From NCBI RefSeq assembly GCF_002959895.1, contig NZ_PPDD01000002.1:62001-126000 (forward strand): a DNA stretch of 64,000 bases. The letters run 5' to 3'. Source of the stretch: Veillonella infantium. Lineage in GTDB: Bacteria; Bacillota; Negativicutes; Veillonellales; Veillonellaceae. Under the pieces are notes generated by a model. That model ran no database searches. It saw only the letters and a list, made by a program, of their open reading frames with translations, and had not been told where the DNA came from. A program made the translations under genes and the position numbers. Below are positions 8,298 through 17,627 of the stretch, one piece after another. How positions within the stretch are numbered: the stretch's first letter is position 1; every line of letters begins with the position of its first letter.

Positions 8298-9473
8298 TTA
8301 TACCTCTCCTTCATATACAGAAACGACAGCTTGTGCAGCAATGCCTTCACGGCGCCCGATAGCACCAAGCATTTCATTTGTTGTCGCTTTAATACTAATA
8401 CGTTCTAATGGTATTTCTAAAACAGATTGTAAGTTAGCCTTCATCGTGTCGATGTGTGGTTTTAACTTAGGTGTCTCTGAAATAACCATAATATCTATAT
8501 TATAGGCTTGTAACCCACGTTCTTTCAATAAGGAATTAACCTTTTCTAGTAAAAGCATGCTAGAAATCCCTTTGTACTGGTCATCTTCAGGCGGGAAATA
8601 ATATCCAATATCGCGCAAACCTGCCGCACCTAACATAGCATCCATCAATGCGTGAATGAGAACATCCGCATCGGAATGACCATCAGGGCCGAGTTCAGAT
8701 TCGATATGAACACCGCCAAGAATACATGGGCGACCTGCTTTTAATTGATGAATATCATAACCAAATCCAACGCGCATACGTGTATCCTCAATTCCTAAAT
8801 ATCGCTTAGCTACTGCAATATCATTTGGTGTTGTTACCTTTATATTACAATAGTCACCTTCAACTATATGTACAGGCTTACCTACATACTCAACTAGTGA
8901 TACATCATCAGTACCAAGATACTTTGTTTCATATGCCGTTTGGTGAGCCTCCACAAATAATTCTTTTTGAAAGCCTTGTGGCGTTTGAATTTGGTATAGC
9001 TCACTGCGCTGTAATGTTTCTAGAACATTATGGTCCGTATCAATTCGTTTAATGGTATCCGTAGCTGGAACACCTACAGTAGCCGCACCATAGGTATTAG
9101 CCGAGTCAGCAACATTATTAAACAGTTCTGTAGAAGCTAATGGTCGCGCTCCATCATGAACAAGGACAATATTGGTATCCTCCGATACAGCCTGTAAGCC
9201 ACATGCTACAGAGTCTTGACGCTCTTTTCCACCAAGTACTATCTGAACTGGAACAGTTAAATCTAACGCTTGAATATGTTTTGTCATATATTCTTGTTCA
9301 CCATCGGCTACAACAAGAATAATCTCTTTCAAGCCATCAACATTTGCTACATTTTGCAATGTACGCTGAATGATAGAGAATCGACCCAAAGGGATAAATA
9401 TCTTATTCTCTTTGTACCCCATGCGACGCCCTGCACCTGCGGCGAGAACAATACAACTAATTACCTTGTCCAT
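8298..9473 (-). CDS. ispDF: Bifunctional IspD/IspF, MEP isoprenoid pathway
   Basis: Fused enzyme for two non-consecutive steps of the methylerythritol phosphate pathway. Residues about 1-225 are the IspD cytidylyltransferase (nucleotide loop LAAGAGRRMG, then VHDGARP). Residues about 233-391 are IspF, 2-C-methyl-D-erythritol 2,4-cyclodiphosphate synthase, with the metal site GYDIHQL and GHSDADVLIHALMDA. ATG at 9473 was chosen for GGAGG five bases upstream, so the gene overlaps the preceding PIN/TRAM gene by 17 bases. The intervening step (IspE) is not in the window. The B. subtilis neighbourhood has separate ispD and ispF genes in this position. Confidence 0.95.
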   Translation of the reverse strand: MDKVISCIVLAAGAGRRMGYKENKIFIPLGRFSIIQRTLQNVANVDGLKEIILVVADGEQEYMTKHIQALDLTVPVQIVLGGKERQDSVACGLQAVSEDTNIVLVHDGARPLASTELFNNVADSANTYGAATVGVPATDTIKRIDTDHNVLETLQRSELYQIQTPQGFQKELFVEAHQTAYETKYLGTDDVSLVEYVGKPVHIVEGDYCNIKVTTPNDIAVAKRYLGIEDTRMRVGFGYDIHQLKAGRPCILGGVHIESELGPDGHSDADVLIHALMDAMLGAAGLRDIGYYFPPEDDQYKGISSMLLLEKVNSLLKERGLQAYNIDIMVISETPKLKPHIDTMKANLQSVLEIPLERISIKATTNEMLGAIGRREGIAAQAVVSVYEGEV

Positions 9474-10608
9474 TTTGTCCTCCATCTACACGAGCAAAGA
9501 TCATGCGACCAGCACTAGTTTGTAATATGGATGTAACCATTACCTCTACAGTTTGACCCACATAAGGTTTACCATCTTCAACAACAATCATGGTACCATC
9601 ATCGAGATAAGCAACACCTTGGTGTACTTCCTTACCTTCTTTCATAATTTGTACGCGAATCCATTCGCCTGCAATGAGGGCTGGTTTCAGTACATTGGCG
9701 AGTTCATTCAGATTAAGCACCTCAATGCCTTGTACCCGAGCCACCTTATTTAAGTTGAAGTCATTAGTCATCAACTTCCACTGCTTATCCAAAGCAAGAC
9801 GCATTAATTTAGAATCTACTTCTGTAAGATCATCATAATCATCTTCTACCACTTCAATGGCTACCTTTTTAGCATCTTGCATCTCTTTCAAAATATCGAG
9901 GCCACGACGACCGCGATTTCGTTTTGTAGCATCAGCAGAGTCAGAAATAATTTGTAACTCATTCAATACAAAAAGGGGAACCATTAGAGGTCCTTCAATA
10001 AATCCTGTATTACATAGTTCCTTAATACGTCCATCAATAATAACAGATGTATCTAGTAGTTTTGGTGTGCTCGTAGTTTTATCAGATTTATGAGTAGAGA
10101 ACATTTTAAAACGACTTGTTTTTTTAGTGCCTTCTCCACCCCATTGTTGTACGTAGTTATAGTATATTTCAGGGCCTTTACGAGCCATAATTTTAAGGCC
10201 ACTATATCCAAAGATAGCACTCAATATAATAGGAATATAAGGTCCTATAATAGGTACTTGATGAAATGCAACACCAATTAAATTTGCAATAATAAGACCG
10301 AATAATAAACCGATGGTGCCTGCAATCAATTCTTGATTTGGAATATGAGTAAGAATGCGTTCTAAACGTTTAGCAATGACTAAGCCTTGCTTTAAAATAA
10401 ATGAAGAAATTAAATACCCAATAATAACGCCTAATAAAGTACCAAAAATTAATACTGAAATACGTGCAATGGTCAATGACATATCCCCAAAAGACTCAAA
10501 TTGAGAGACCAAATATGGGTCAATAATAGGTGCTAAGCTATCCATTCCTACATAGGCTGCTGTGCCCACAAGAATGGCTATTACATAGCGCAATATCCGA
10601 TAAATCAT
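9457..10608 (-). CDS. PIN/TRAM-domain membrane protein, YacL family
   Basis: Membrane-anchored putative ribonuclease (383 residues). About four transmembrane helices occupy residues 1-130. A PIN nuclease domain follows at about 180-295, starting LLDTSVIIDGRI with acidic residues in LTEVDSKLMRLA and MTNDFNLNKVA. A TRAM RNA-binding domain is at about 310-370. ATG at 10608 has GGAGGTG five bases upstream. It lies between radA and ispD, the same order as yacL in B. subtilis. The physiological RNA target is not established. Confidence 0.9.
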   Translation of the reverse strand: MIYRILRYVIAILVGTAAYVGMDSLAPIIDPYLVSQFESFGDMSLTIARISVLIFGTLLGVIIGYLISSFILKQGLVIAKRLERILTHIPNQELIAGTIGLLFGLIIANLIGVAFHQVPIIGPYIPIILSAIFGYSGLKIMARKGPEIYYNYVQQWGGEGTKKTSRFKMFSTHKSDKTTSTPKLLDTSVIIDGRIKELCNTGFIEGPLMVPLFVLNELQIISDSADATKRNRGRRGLDILKEMQDAKKVAIEVVEDDYDDLTEVDSKLMRLALDKQWKLMTNDFNLNKVARVQGIEVLNLNELANVLKPALIAGEWIRVQIMKEGKEVHQGVAYLDDGTMIVVEDGKPYVGQTVEVMVTSILQTSAGRMIFARVDGGQNGQGN

Positions 10609-10623
10609 CAAATCACCTCCTAA

Positions 10624-11997
10624 TTAAGAAAATACCAACTGCATTGCCTCTTGAATAGATTTAACGCCTCTAATCTTGATAGAACTATCATTATCCTTGA
10701 TTTGTTTATAATTGCCTTCAGGGATAATAAACTTTTTAAAGCCTAATTTCTTAGCTTCATTGATACGCTGTTCAATACGTGGAATGCTACGAACATTACC
10801 AGTGAGCCCTACTTCACCTAAAATGACCATATCTGTAGGAACAATGCGATTTTTTAAATTAGATACGATAGCAACGGCCATAGACAAGTCACAAGCTGGT
10901 TCATTTACCTTGAGACCACCAATAACGTTAACGTACACGTCCTTATTACCTAACGTAAAACCACAACGTTTTTCTAATACTGCCAAAAGTACAATTAAAC
11001 GATTAAGGTCATAACCGATTGCAGTTCTTCTAGGCATACCAAAAGCAGTCGTAACAACAAGGCTTTGTACCTCTACAAGGATAGGACGAACCCCTTCAAG
11101 ATAAATCATAACGGCGCTGCCACTTTCCTCATCAGATCGTTCTGCCAATAAGGAAGCTGATGGGTTAGATAACTCTTGTAACCCTTCCTCAACCATGGCA
11201 AAAATACCTGTTTCAGATGTAGATCCAAAACGATTCTTAATTGAACGCAAAATACGGAATTGGTAAGACCGTTCGCCTTCAAAGTAAAGCACTACATCCA
11301 CCATATGTTCTAACATACGAGGACCCGCAATATTGCCTTCCTTAGTAACATGTCCAATGATTACCGTTGGAATATTTCGTTCTTTACAGAAGCGAAGGAG
11401 GCGCGATGTACATTCTCGCACTTGGCTAACACTACCTGGAGCAGCATCGATATCTCCGGTATACATGGTTTGAATAGAGTCGATAACTAACAAAGAAGGC
11501 GTCATTGCATCAGCTTGCTCTAAGATATGATCTAAATCTGTATCAGCAATAACTTGTAATCGCTCACTATTGATATGAAGTCGTTCTGCCCGAAGCTTAA
11601 GCTGTAACTGAGACTCTTCTCCAGATGCATATAGTACAGTACCTACCGTATCGGCCACCTTTTGAGATACTTGAAGAAGTAGTGTAGACTTGCCTATACC
11701 AGGATCACCACCTAAGAGCATAAGGGCCCCAGGAACAATCCCACCACCTAATACGCGGTCGATTTCACCAAAGGTTGTAGAGACACGAGCGATAGATGAA
11801 ATTTCAATATCTGGTAAAGCTGTTGGTTTTGTTGTTTGACTTCCCACACCTCGTGAAGGTGTGCGGCTATGTTTAGTTTCTTTAATAATCTCTTCAACTA
11901 ATGTATTCCATTCACCACATTGTGGACAACGCCCCATCCACTTAGAAGACTCCGCTCCACAATTTTGACAGAAGAATACTGATTTTGCTTTTGCCAT
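10624..11997 (-). CDS. radA: DNA repair protein RadA
   Basis: RecA-like ATPase acting as a DNA branch-migration helicase in recombination (457 residues). Order of parts: a four-cysteine zinc finger (CQNC and CPQC, about 10-30), Walker A GGDPGIGKST (about 93-102), the RadA-specific KNRFG motif (about 255) and a C-terminal Lon-like domain (about 290-457). In Firmicutes radA commonly follows clpC, as it does here across a terminator at 12025-12060. It heads the radA - PIN/TRAM - ispDF - gltX run. No good promoter was seen in the 27 bases between that terminator and the start. Confidence 0.96.
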   Translation of the reverse strand: MAKAKSVFFCQNCGAESSKWMGRCPQCGEWNTLVEEIIKETKHSRTPSRGVGSQTTKPTALPDIEISSIARVSTTFGEIDRVLGGGIVPGALMLLGGDPGIGKSTLLLQVSQKVADTVGTVLYASGEESQLQLKLRAERLHINSERLQVIADTDLDHILEQADAMTPSLLVIDSIQTMYTGDIDAAPGSVSQVRECTSRLLRFCKERNIPTVIIGHVTKEGNIAGPRMLEHMVDVVLYFEGERSYQFRILRSIKNRFGSTSETGIFAMVEEGLQELSNPSASLLAERSDEESGSAVMIYLEGVRPILVEVQSLVVTTAFGMPRRTAIGYDLNRLIVLLAVLEKRCGFTLGNKDVYVNVIGGLKVNEPACDLSMAVAIVSNLKNRIVPTDMVILGEVGLTGNVRSIPRIEQRINEAKKLGFKKFIIPEGNYKQIKDNDSSIKIRGVKSIQEAMQLVFS

Positions 11998-12024
11998 AAT
12001 ACCTCAAAACTTTTATAAAAGATA

Positions 12025-12060
12025 AAAAAGGCCATGAATGATAACCATTCATGACCTTTT
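12025..12060 (-). terminator. Intrinsic terminator after clpC
   Basis: Long hairpin with arms AAAAGGTCATGAATG and CATTCATGGCCTTTT (one G-T pair), then TTATC. It lies about 107 bases after the clpC stop and just upstream of radA. Confidence 0.85.
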
Positions 12061-12166
12061 ATGCATAATTTTACTACATGGTTACTATCATTATTCTATA
12101 GTATACCATTTAAGCCATATAATTTATATGAAAGGTAGTCATTAACTATTTATTTTTGTATTTATA

Positions 12167-14614
12167 TTAAATCGTTACAACAATATCATTATCCTTTACA
12201 TTAGCTTTAATAGTTTTTCCTGCTATCGCCTCTCCTTTCAAAATAAGATCGGATACAGGGTCCTCTATTAAGCGTTGAATAGCGCGTTTTAAAGGCCGAG
12301 CACCCATAGTAAAATCGGAACCTTCTTTAACGAGCAATTTCATAGCCTCAGGTGTAATTTCTAAATGTAAATCACGTTCTCCAAGACGTTTTATTACATC
12401 ACTCATCAAAATTGTTACAATTTTTGTTAAGTCCTCTTCAGTTAATGGATGGAATACAATCATCTCATCAATGCGATTTAAAAACTCTGGTCTGAAGTGA
12501 CGTTTTACTGCATCCAGAACAGACTTCTTAGCCTCTTTAAAATCTATTCTTTTAGAATCATTAGAATAAGATTCTGCTTTTTTCGGTGCCAAGAAACCTA
12601 ATTCTGTAGAGTTCTTATGTAATGCTTTAGCACCTAAGTTACTAGTCATGATGATAACTGTATTTCTGAAGTCTACGGTTCTCCCCTGACTATCTGTAAG
12701 GCGGCCATCATCAAGAACTTGTAATAGGATATTAAAGAAATCTGCATGAGCCTTTTCTACTTCGTCAAGTAAAATAACGCTATATGGTTTACGTCGAACT
12801 GCATCAGTCAATTGGCCTCCCTCTTCATAGCCTACATATCCTGGAGGTGCTCCAACTAAACGAGAAACAGTATGTTTTTCCATATATTCAGACATATCAA
12901 GTCGAATCATAGCAGATTCATCGCCGAACAAGGAGGATGCAAGTGCTCTTGCTAGCTCAGTTTTACCAACTCCTGTTGGTCCAAGGAACAAGAAGGAACC
13001 AATTGGACGTTTTGGATCCTTTAATCCAGCCCTTGCACGGCGCACAGCTTTTGCTACAGCTGTAACAGCATCATCTTGACCGATGACACGTTTATGTAAT
13101 TCATCTTCTAAATGAAGCAAGGTTTCTGATTCTTCTTCTGCGATTTTAGTTACAGGAATACCAGTCCACTGAGCTACAACGGCAGCGATATCTTCCTCTG
13201 TAACTATTAATTTTTGATCACTTTCTTCTTTAGCTACAGTTTTTTTATCATCAATTTCTTTAACTAGAGCTTGCTCTTCATCACGAAGTTTAGCTGCCTT
13301 TTCAAAATCTTGTGATGTGACAGCCGCTTCTTTTTCCTTCTTAACCGTATTGAGTCTGTCTTCTAAAGCTTTAACATCTGGTGCTGCCGAAAATACCTTC
13401 ATACGAACCTTAGATGCAGCCTCATCAACCACATCGATAGCTTTATCCGGCAAAAATCGATCTGTAATATATCTACTAGATAAAGTAACAGCAGCTTTTA
13501 ATGCTTCATCTGTAATTTTAGCCTTATGGAAGGCCTCATAACGATCTCTTAAGCCGCTCAAGATTTCAAGAGCATCCTCTTCATTAGGTTCTCCTACTTG
13601 AACAGGTTGGAAACGACGCTCTAAAGCAGCATCTTTTTCAATATGCTTTTTATATTCATCAAGTGTCGTAGCGCCAATAACTTGGAATTCACCACGTGCC
13701 AAAGCTGGTTTCAAGATATTTGCCGCATCCATAGCGCCTTCAGTGGCACCTGCTCCAACTAATGTGTGAATTTCATCAATGAAGATAATCATATCATCAT
13801 GTTGTTGAACTTCATCAATCGCTTTTTTTAAACGCTCTTCAAATTCGCCACGGTATTTTGCACCAGCTAACATAGAGCTAATGCTAAGGGAAATAATGCG
13901 TTTATTACGCAAAATTTCTGGCACATTCCCGTTGACGATACGTTGCGCCAAGCCTTCAGCAATGGCCGTCTTACCTACACCAGGTTCACCAATGAGAACG
14001 GGATTATTTTTAGTTCTACGACTAAGTATTTGAATAACTCGTTGAATTTCAGTATCGCGACCAATAACAGGATCAATTTTACCTTGTTTTGCAGACTCAT
14101 TTAAGTCTGTACCGAAATCAGTTAATTCACCTAAGTCGCCATTGTTATTCGCTCCTTCTTGACCACTATGATCACCATTAGTACTAGAGCCAAGAATATG
14201 ACGAATCGCTTCAACTATATCGTCGGTACGAATATTCATAGCCCGTAAAATCCCAACTGCAACACCACCGCCGTCGCTGAGTAAACCAAGTAGAATATGC
14301 TCAGTACCAACGTAATTATGATTCATGCGATTAGCTACTTGAACAGCTAACTCAAGTACATTCTTAACACGTGGCGTCATATATATAGATGTTGCTTTTT
14401 TATTACCGCGGCCCACTTGCTCTTCTACAGCTTCAAAAATATCTTCTGTAACAATATTAAGCTCTTCTAAGGCCTTAGCAGCAACACCATTTTTAACCTT
14501 TGTCAGGCCGATGAGTACATGTTCAGTGCCTACATAGTCATGTCCCAACTCCAATGCGGCTTCTTGAGCAAAGGAAAGAACACGCTGTGCATCATCTGTA
14601 AATCGTTGCATCAT
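12167..14614 (-). CDS. clpC: ATP-dependent Clp protease ATP-binding subunit ClpC
   Basis: Hsp100 unfoldase that feeds substrates to ClpP (815 residues). Clp N-domain repeats lie at about 1-150. AAA+ module 1 has Walker A GEPGVGKT (about 209). A ClpC-type middle domain with a UVR-like stretch ([11 protein letters not shown], about 430) follows, then AAA+ module 2 with GPTGVGKT (about 550). The middle domain distinguishes ClpC from ClpA and ClpE. Start ATG at 14614 has GAGGTG five bases before it. It is the last gene of ctsR-mcsA-mcsB-clpC, so CtsR repression and McsB arginine-phosphate tagging are expected to connect to it. Confidence 0.97.
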   Translation of the reverse strand: MMQRFTDDAQRVLSFAQEAALELGHDYVGTEHVLIGLTKVKNGVAAKALEELNIVTEDIFEAVEEQVGRGNKKATSIYMTPRVKNVLELAVQVANRMNHNYVGTEHILLGLLSDGGGVAVGILRAMNIRTDDIVEAIRHILGSSTNGDHSGQEGANNNGDLGELTDFGTDLNESAKQGKIDPVIGRDTEIQRVIQILSRRTKNNPVLIGEPGVGKTAIAEGLAQRIVNGNVPEILRNKRIISLSISSMLAGAKYRGEFEERLKKAIDEVQQHDDMIIFIDEIHTLVGAGATEGAMDAANILKPALARGEFQVIGATTLDEYKKHIEKDAALERRFQPVQVGEPNEEDALEILSGLRDRYEAFHKAKITDEALKAAVTLSSRYITDRFLPDKAIDVVDEAASKVRMKVFSAAPDVKALEDRLNTVKKEKEAAVTSQDFEKAAKLRDEEQALVKEIDDKKTVAKEESDQKLIVTEEDIAAVVAQWTGIPVTKIAEEESETLLHLEDELHKRVIGQDDAVTAVAKAVRRARAGLKDPKRPIGSFLFLGPTGVGKTELARALASSLFGDESAMIRLDMSEYMEKHTVSRLVGAPPGYVGYEEGGQLTDAVRRKPYSVILLDEVEKAHADFFNILLQVLDDGRLTDSQGRTVDFRNTVIIMTSNLGAKALHKNSTELGFLAPKKAESYSNDSKRIDFKEAKKSVLDAVKRHFRPEFLNRIDEMIVFHPLTEEDLTKIVTILMSDVIKRLGERDLHLEITPEAMKLLVKEGSDFTMGARPLKRAIQRLIEDPVSDLILKGEAIAGKTIKANVKDNDIVVTI

Positions 14615-14701
14615 ACTATCACCTCATCTATCTATGTAAATTGTAATTTTTTCTCTTCAAATATATGTAAACAATGGTAGGCTATACCATTGGAATAGCT
14701 A

Positions 14702-15763
14702 TTAATGTGAAAGCTTTTGACGGATTACCTTTGCCCGATAGCTATCACGCTCGATATCTGTTAGATTATCATTTCCTGCATACTTTGAAAGGAAATTAGG
14801 TCTAGTTATAGCAATCAGCTCATTAAAGGAATCCTTGCCCCATTGAGGTAAAATATTTAAGTCAACGCCTAACTGGATATCACTAAGCTTTGTTAAAGCC
14901 TCTTTACCATTTACACGGCGTGCATTCTGTAGAACTCCATAGGAGCGCCATAACACATCTTCTAAACCTTCTTTATCATTATGTAATAATAACTGACGAG
15001 ATTTTCGCTCTTCTGCAATAATCCCTTCTACAATCTTTGTTAATTGTTCTATTGTATCTTTTTCACTAGTACCCATGGTACGTTGGTTAGAAATTTGATA
15101 TATATTTCCTAATGCTTCTGAACCTTCACCATATAATCCACGCACAGAGTAGCCCAACTGAATAATACTACGAATGAGGCGTGTAATTTTTCCAGATATA
15201 GTCAAGGCTGGTAAATGTAACATTACAGATGCTCGTAAACCTGTACCGACATTAGTTGGACAAGCCGTTAAATAACCAAATCGTTCATCAAAGGCATATG
15301 GATATTTTGCTTCAATAGCCTTGTCGATTTTTAATACACGTTCATAAGCTACTTCTAATCTCAATCCAGAAACCATAGATTGAATTCGCAAATGATCTTC
15401 TTCATTTACCATAATCACAATTGATGCATCGTCAGAAACCACTAAGTTGCGGTACGGTAGTTTTTCCTCTAAAGCAGGGCTCATCAAATGTTTTTCCACT
15501 AATATAGCCCGATCACGTTCACTTAATTGCTCTAGGTTAATATTGGAATATTGATGTCCATCTACGTCTTTTAGGGGTTTAAGCAAACTTCTAGAAAAAG
15601 AATTTACTTTTTCTAATGACGACATATCATTTCGATTTGTAAAAAGCACACCATCAAAGTTTCTTGCTAATCGAATCCGACTAGAAATCACAATATGATC
15701 CGTTGCGTCCGTATCGAGTTGTAGCCATGAACTTAAAGGAGAGTCTAATATAGTATCTAACAT
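14702..15763 (-). CDS. mcsB: Protein-arginine kinase McsB
   Basis: Phosphagen-kinase-fold enzyme that phosphorylates arginines in proteins. In B. subtilis this marks proteins for ClpCP and inactivates CtsR. The 353 residues show the kinase signature SSRIRLARN (about 27-35) and NEEDHLRIQ (about 120). The catalytic-cysteine region lies at ACPTNVGTGLRASVMLHLP (about 170-190). Twelve bases separate it from mcsA upstream and 87 from clpC downstream. The gap before clpC contains a small hairpin (AATGGTA / TACCATT) without a T tail. Confidence 0.95.
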   Translation of the reverse strand: MLDTILDSPLSSWLQLDTDATDHIVISSRIRLARNFDGVLFTNRNDMSSLEKVNSFSRSLLKPLKDVDGHQYSNINLEQLSERDRAILVEKHLMSPALEEKLPYRNLVVSDDASIVIMVNEEDHLRIQSMVSGLRLEVAYERVLKIDKAIEAKYPYAFDERFGYLTACPTNVGTGLRASVMLHLPALTISGKITRLIRSIIQLGYSVRGLYGEGSEALGNIYQISNQRTMGTSEKDTIEQLTKIVEGIIAEERKSRQLLLHNDKEGLEDVLWRSYGVLQNARRVNGKEALTKLSDIQLGVDLNILPQWGKDSFNELIAITRPNFLSKYAGNDNLTDIERDSYRAKVIRQKLSH

Positions 15764-15775
15764 AATAAGAACCTC

Positions 15776-16315
15776 CTATTCTTTATTGCCACCAATGATG
15801 GCTTCTAATTCTTTTATTTTATCTCTTAAGATAGCTGCATCTTCAAATTTCTCTGCTTGAATTGCCATCTCTAATTGATTACGCAATTGTTTAACTTCAT
15901 ACTTAGCTTTAAACACATTATTACCATGACTAGGAACTGACCCTTCATATTCAGAACTACCTTGCAAACGTTGTAATAACGGTTTTATTTCACTAGCAAA
16001 GGTTTCATAGCATGTATCACAACCAAACTTGCCTACCCGATTAAACTCATCATAGGTAATACCACATTGAGGGCACCGTTTAGATTGATGAGATTTTAAT
16101 AAATTATCAGGATAGACCATATTTTTAAAGAAATCATTGGTAAAAAAGCTATCATCCCACATATCATTCATAAAGGAACTATAGGGAGATAATTTTCCCT
16201 CTTGTTGTAGTGCTGTAGCACAAGTATTGCACAGATGTTGTTCCGTTTTCTGATTATTTACAATATTTGTCATATGGATAGTAGCTTCATTTTTATGGCA
16301 ATGATCACATATCAC
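15776..16315 (-). CDS. mcsA: McsA, zinc-binding activator of McsB
   Basis: Adaptor and activator of the McsB kinase (179 residues). Four Cys-X2-Cys pairs are visible (CDHC, CNTC, CPQC, CDTC) and should bind zinc. The C-terminus carries a UVR-type motif (FEDAAILRDKIKELE, about 158-172) that probably contacts ClpC. It is six bases from ctsR and twelve from mcsB, so it is co-transcribed under CtsR control. Confidence 0.95.
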   Translation of the reverse strand: MICDHCHKNEATIHMTNIVNNQKTEQHLCNTCATALQQEGKLSPYSSFMNDMWDDSFFTNDFFKNMVYPDNLLKSHQSKRCPQCGITYDEFNRVGKFGCDTCYETFASEIKPLLQRLQGSSEYEGSVPSHGNNVFKAKYEVKQLRNQLEMAIQAEKFEDAAILRDKIKELEAIIGGNKE

Positions 16316-16321
16316 TGATCA

Positions 16322-16801
16322 TCACTCCTTCCGTAGTGTATCCACCATTGTTGCGTATAGCTCACGAATTGCATTATTTCGATGTTCAATATCCGTATTT
16401 TTAATCAATGTAGCAAAAGAATTATGCATCAATTGAGCCTCACGACGAGTAATTTTTTCTGCTTGTAGTAATTGAAATAATGATTGGTCTACATCTTTTA
16501 TATCAATTAAACGATCTACTGTATTTTGACCTTCATAAATACGATAGGTTGTTACAGCTGGTAGAGAATCAGAACTTTCTGGATTTAATTTTGTGATTCG
16601 AATATATCCACCTAATCCACGTCTTGATTCCACATCAAACCCACGCTCATTGGAAAATCGCGTACTTAAAACATAACTAATTTGCGAAGGTGCACAATCT
16701 AACTCATCAGCTAATTCGTTACGCTTTAAAATTAATTTCTCTTGTTCTTCACGCATACGATCCAATATAAACTTTTCTATTTTATCAGCTATCATACTCA
16801 T
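16322..16801 (-). CDS. ctsR: Transcriptional repressor CtsR
   Basis: Repressor of class III heat-shock genes (159 residues). The N-terminal winged helix (about 1-70) includes LADELDCAPSQISYVLSTRF and the glycine-rich wing RRGLGGYIRI, which is conserved in CtsR and reads the operator. The C-terminal dimerisation part includes a helix with KITRREAQLM. ATG at 16801 has AGAGGTG six bases upstream. It heads the operon ctsR-mcsA-mcsB-clpC. GTCAAA heptads inside its own promoter indicate autoregulation. Confidence 0.95.
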   Translation of the reverse strand: MSMIADKIEKFILDRMREEQEKLILKRNELADELDCAPSQISYVLSTRFSNERGFDVESRRGLGGYIRITKLNPESSDSLPAVTTYRIYEGQNTVDRLIDIKDVDQSLFQLLQAEKITRREAQLMHNSFATLIKNTDIEHRNNAIRELYATMVDTLRKE

Positions 16802-16865
16802 AAAAAACACCTCTTTAACATTTTATTTAATATATATTTTGACTATTTGCTTTTTACATATATCT

Positions 16866-16894
16866 ATTATATTTGACTTTTTGACTTTAGTCAA
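16866..16894 (-). promoter_or_regulatory. ctsR operon promoter with CtsR-type heptads in the spacer
   Basis: Minus-strand -35 TTGACT (16894-16889) and -10 TATAAT (16871-16866) with exactly 17 bases between. Two AGTCAAA heptads (16886-16880 and 16878-16872) fill the spacer, so a bound repressor would block RNA polymerase. Their period is 8 bases, not the 10 of the classical CtsR box, so the exact contact mode is uncertain. Confidence 0.75.
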
Positions 16895-16897
16895 TAT

Positions 16898-16932
16898 AAA
16901 GGTCAAATTTCTATACTATACATTTGACCTTT
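16898..16932. promoter_or_regulatory. Inverted GGTCAAA repeat between divergent promoters
   Basis: Perfect 11-base arms AAAGGTCAAAT (16898-16908) and ATTTGACCTTT (16922-16932) around a 13-base spacer. The heptad GGTCAAA is the CtsR recognition unit. The repeat lies between the ctsR promoter and the promoter of the plus-strand SpeD-like gene, so CtsR could influence both. Confidence 0.55.
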
Positions 16933-16950
16933 TAATACATCCCCCTATGA

Positions 16951-16980
16951 TTGGACTTAATCTTAAATTATAGGTATAAT
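16951..16980 (+). promoter_or_regulatory. Promoter of the SpeD-like gene
   Basis: -35 TTGGAC (16951-16956) and -10 TATAAT (16975-16980), spacer 18 bases, reading toward the gene at 17016. Confidence 0.65.
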
Positions 16981-17015
16981 AAATGAGATATATTTTTATG
17001 AAAGAAGGTGTTGTT

Positions 17016-17522
17016 ATGGCAGAAGCATTAGGACAAGAACTGTTAATTGATTTATATTCCTGCGATGAAGATGCAATCTCATCCGCTACAGCTGTACAAG
17101 AAAGTGTAGCAACCGCATTTGATTTAGCTGACCTTGATGTTGATGAAATCAGTTGTCAAGTTATGGACGAGGAGATCGCCCTCCTATCTGTTGCACCAGG
17201 CTTTCACTTTACATTGCACACGTATCCTGCTCTAGGCTATGTGGCTGTTGATTTGTATTCTTTTGAGCAATCCTTACCGCTCACATTAATTATGAAAGCG
17301 TTGCGTAAATCTTTCAGAGCAGAAAAGGTAAAAGCAACAAGTGTACAACGTGGCGACTTTGGTAACGAGCGCGATATGAAGCCACGTCGCAAAACAAAGA
17401 TTACTACACTTGGTCGTGTTTCTCGTACACGTATTCAACTCAAACAAACAGGCGGCAAATTGAAAAAACAAAGTGCTAAGGTTATCAAAACATTAGCTAA
17501 AAAAAGCGGCCTAAAAAAATAG
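17016..17522 (+). CDS. Degenerate S-adenosylmethionine decarboxylase (SpeD) homologue with basic tail
   Basis: 168-residue protein whose first ~112 residues match the bacterial AdoMet decarboxylase fold: ALGQELLIDLYSCD at the start, HFTLHTYPALGYVAVDLYSF at 64-83 and a QRGDF end. Compared by memory with Thermotoga SpeD, the pyruvoyl-forming Ser63 is Phe, the preceding Glu is Gly, Cys83 is Phe and only His68 remains. Autocleavage and decarboxylation are therefore unlikely. Residues about 113-168 are a Lys/Arg-rich tail of a kind not found on SpeD, perhaps nucleic-acid or ribosome binding. ATG at 17016 has AGAAGGTG five bases upstream; two earlier in-frame ATGs lack one. It is monocistronic, divergent from ctsR, and its function is unknown. 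Confidence 0.8.
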   Translation: MAEALGQELLIDLYSCDEDAISSATAVQESVATAFDLADLDVDEISCQVMDEEIALLSVAPGFHFTLHTYPALGYVAVDLYSFEQSLPLTLIMKALRKSFRAEKVKATSVQRGDFGNERDMKPRRKTKITTLGRVSRTRIQLKQTGGKLKKQSAKVIKTLAKKSGLKK

Positions 17523-17525
17523 TAC

Positions 17526-17557
17526 AAAGGACTAACCTTATTGGTTAGTCCTTTTAT
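17526..17557 (+). terminator. Terminator of the SpeD-like gene
   Basis: Twelve-base arms AAAGGACTAACC / GGTTAGTCCTTT with a five-base loop and a T-rich end, starting three bases after the stop codon. Confidence 0.9.
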
Positions 17558-17568
17558 TAGATAGATAC

Positions 17569-17601
17569 AAAAAGGCTAGAGGAAATCCCTCTAGCCTTTT
17601 T
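17569..17601 (-). terminator. Bidirectional terminator after the HAD phosphatase gene
   Basis: Arms AAAAAGGCTAGAGG and CCTCTAGCCTTTTT around a short AAATC loop. A and T runs on both sides let it serve the minus-strand suf/HAD transcript and any plus-strand readthrough. Confidence 0.85.
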
Positions 17602-17627
17602 AAGGTTAATATTTTATTTATAATAGC

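Noticed and set aside
17016-17522. Functional S-adenosylmethionine decarboxylase
   Set aside because: The serine needed to form the pyruvoyl group and the catalytic cysteine are both replaced by Phe.
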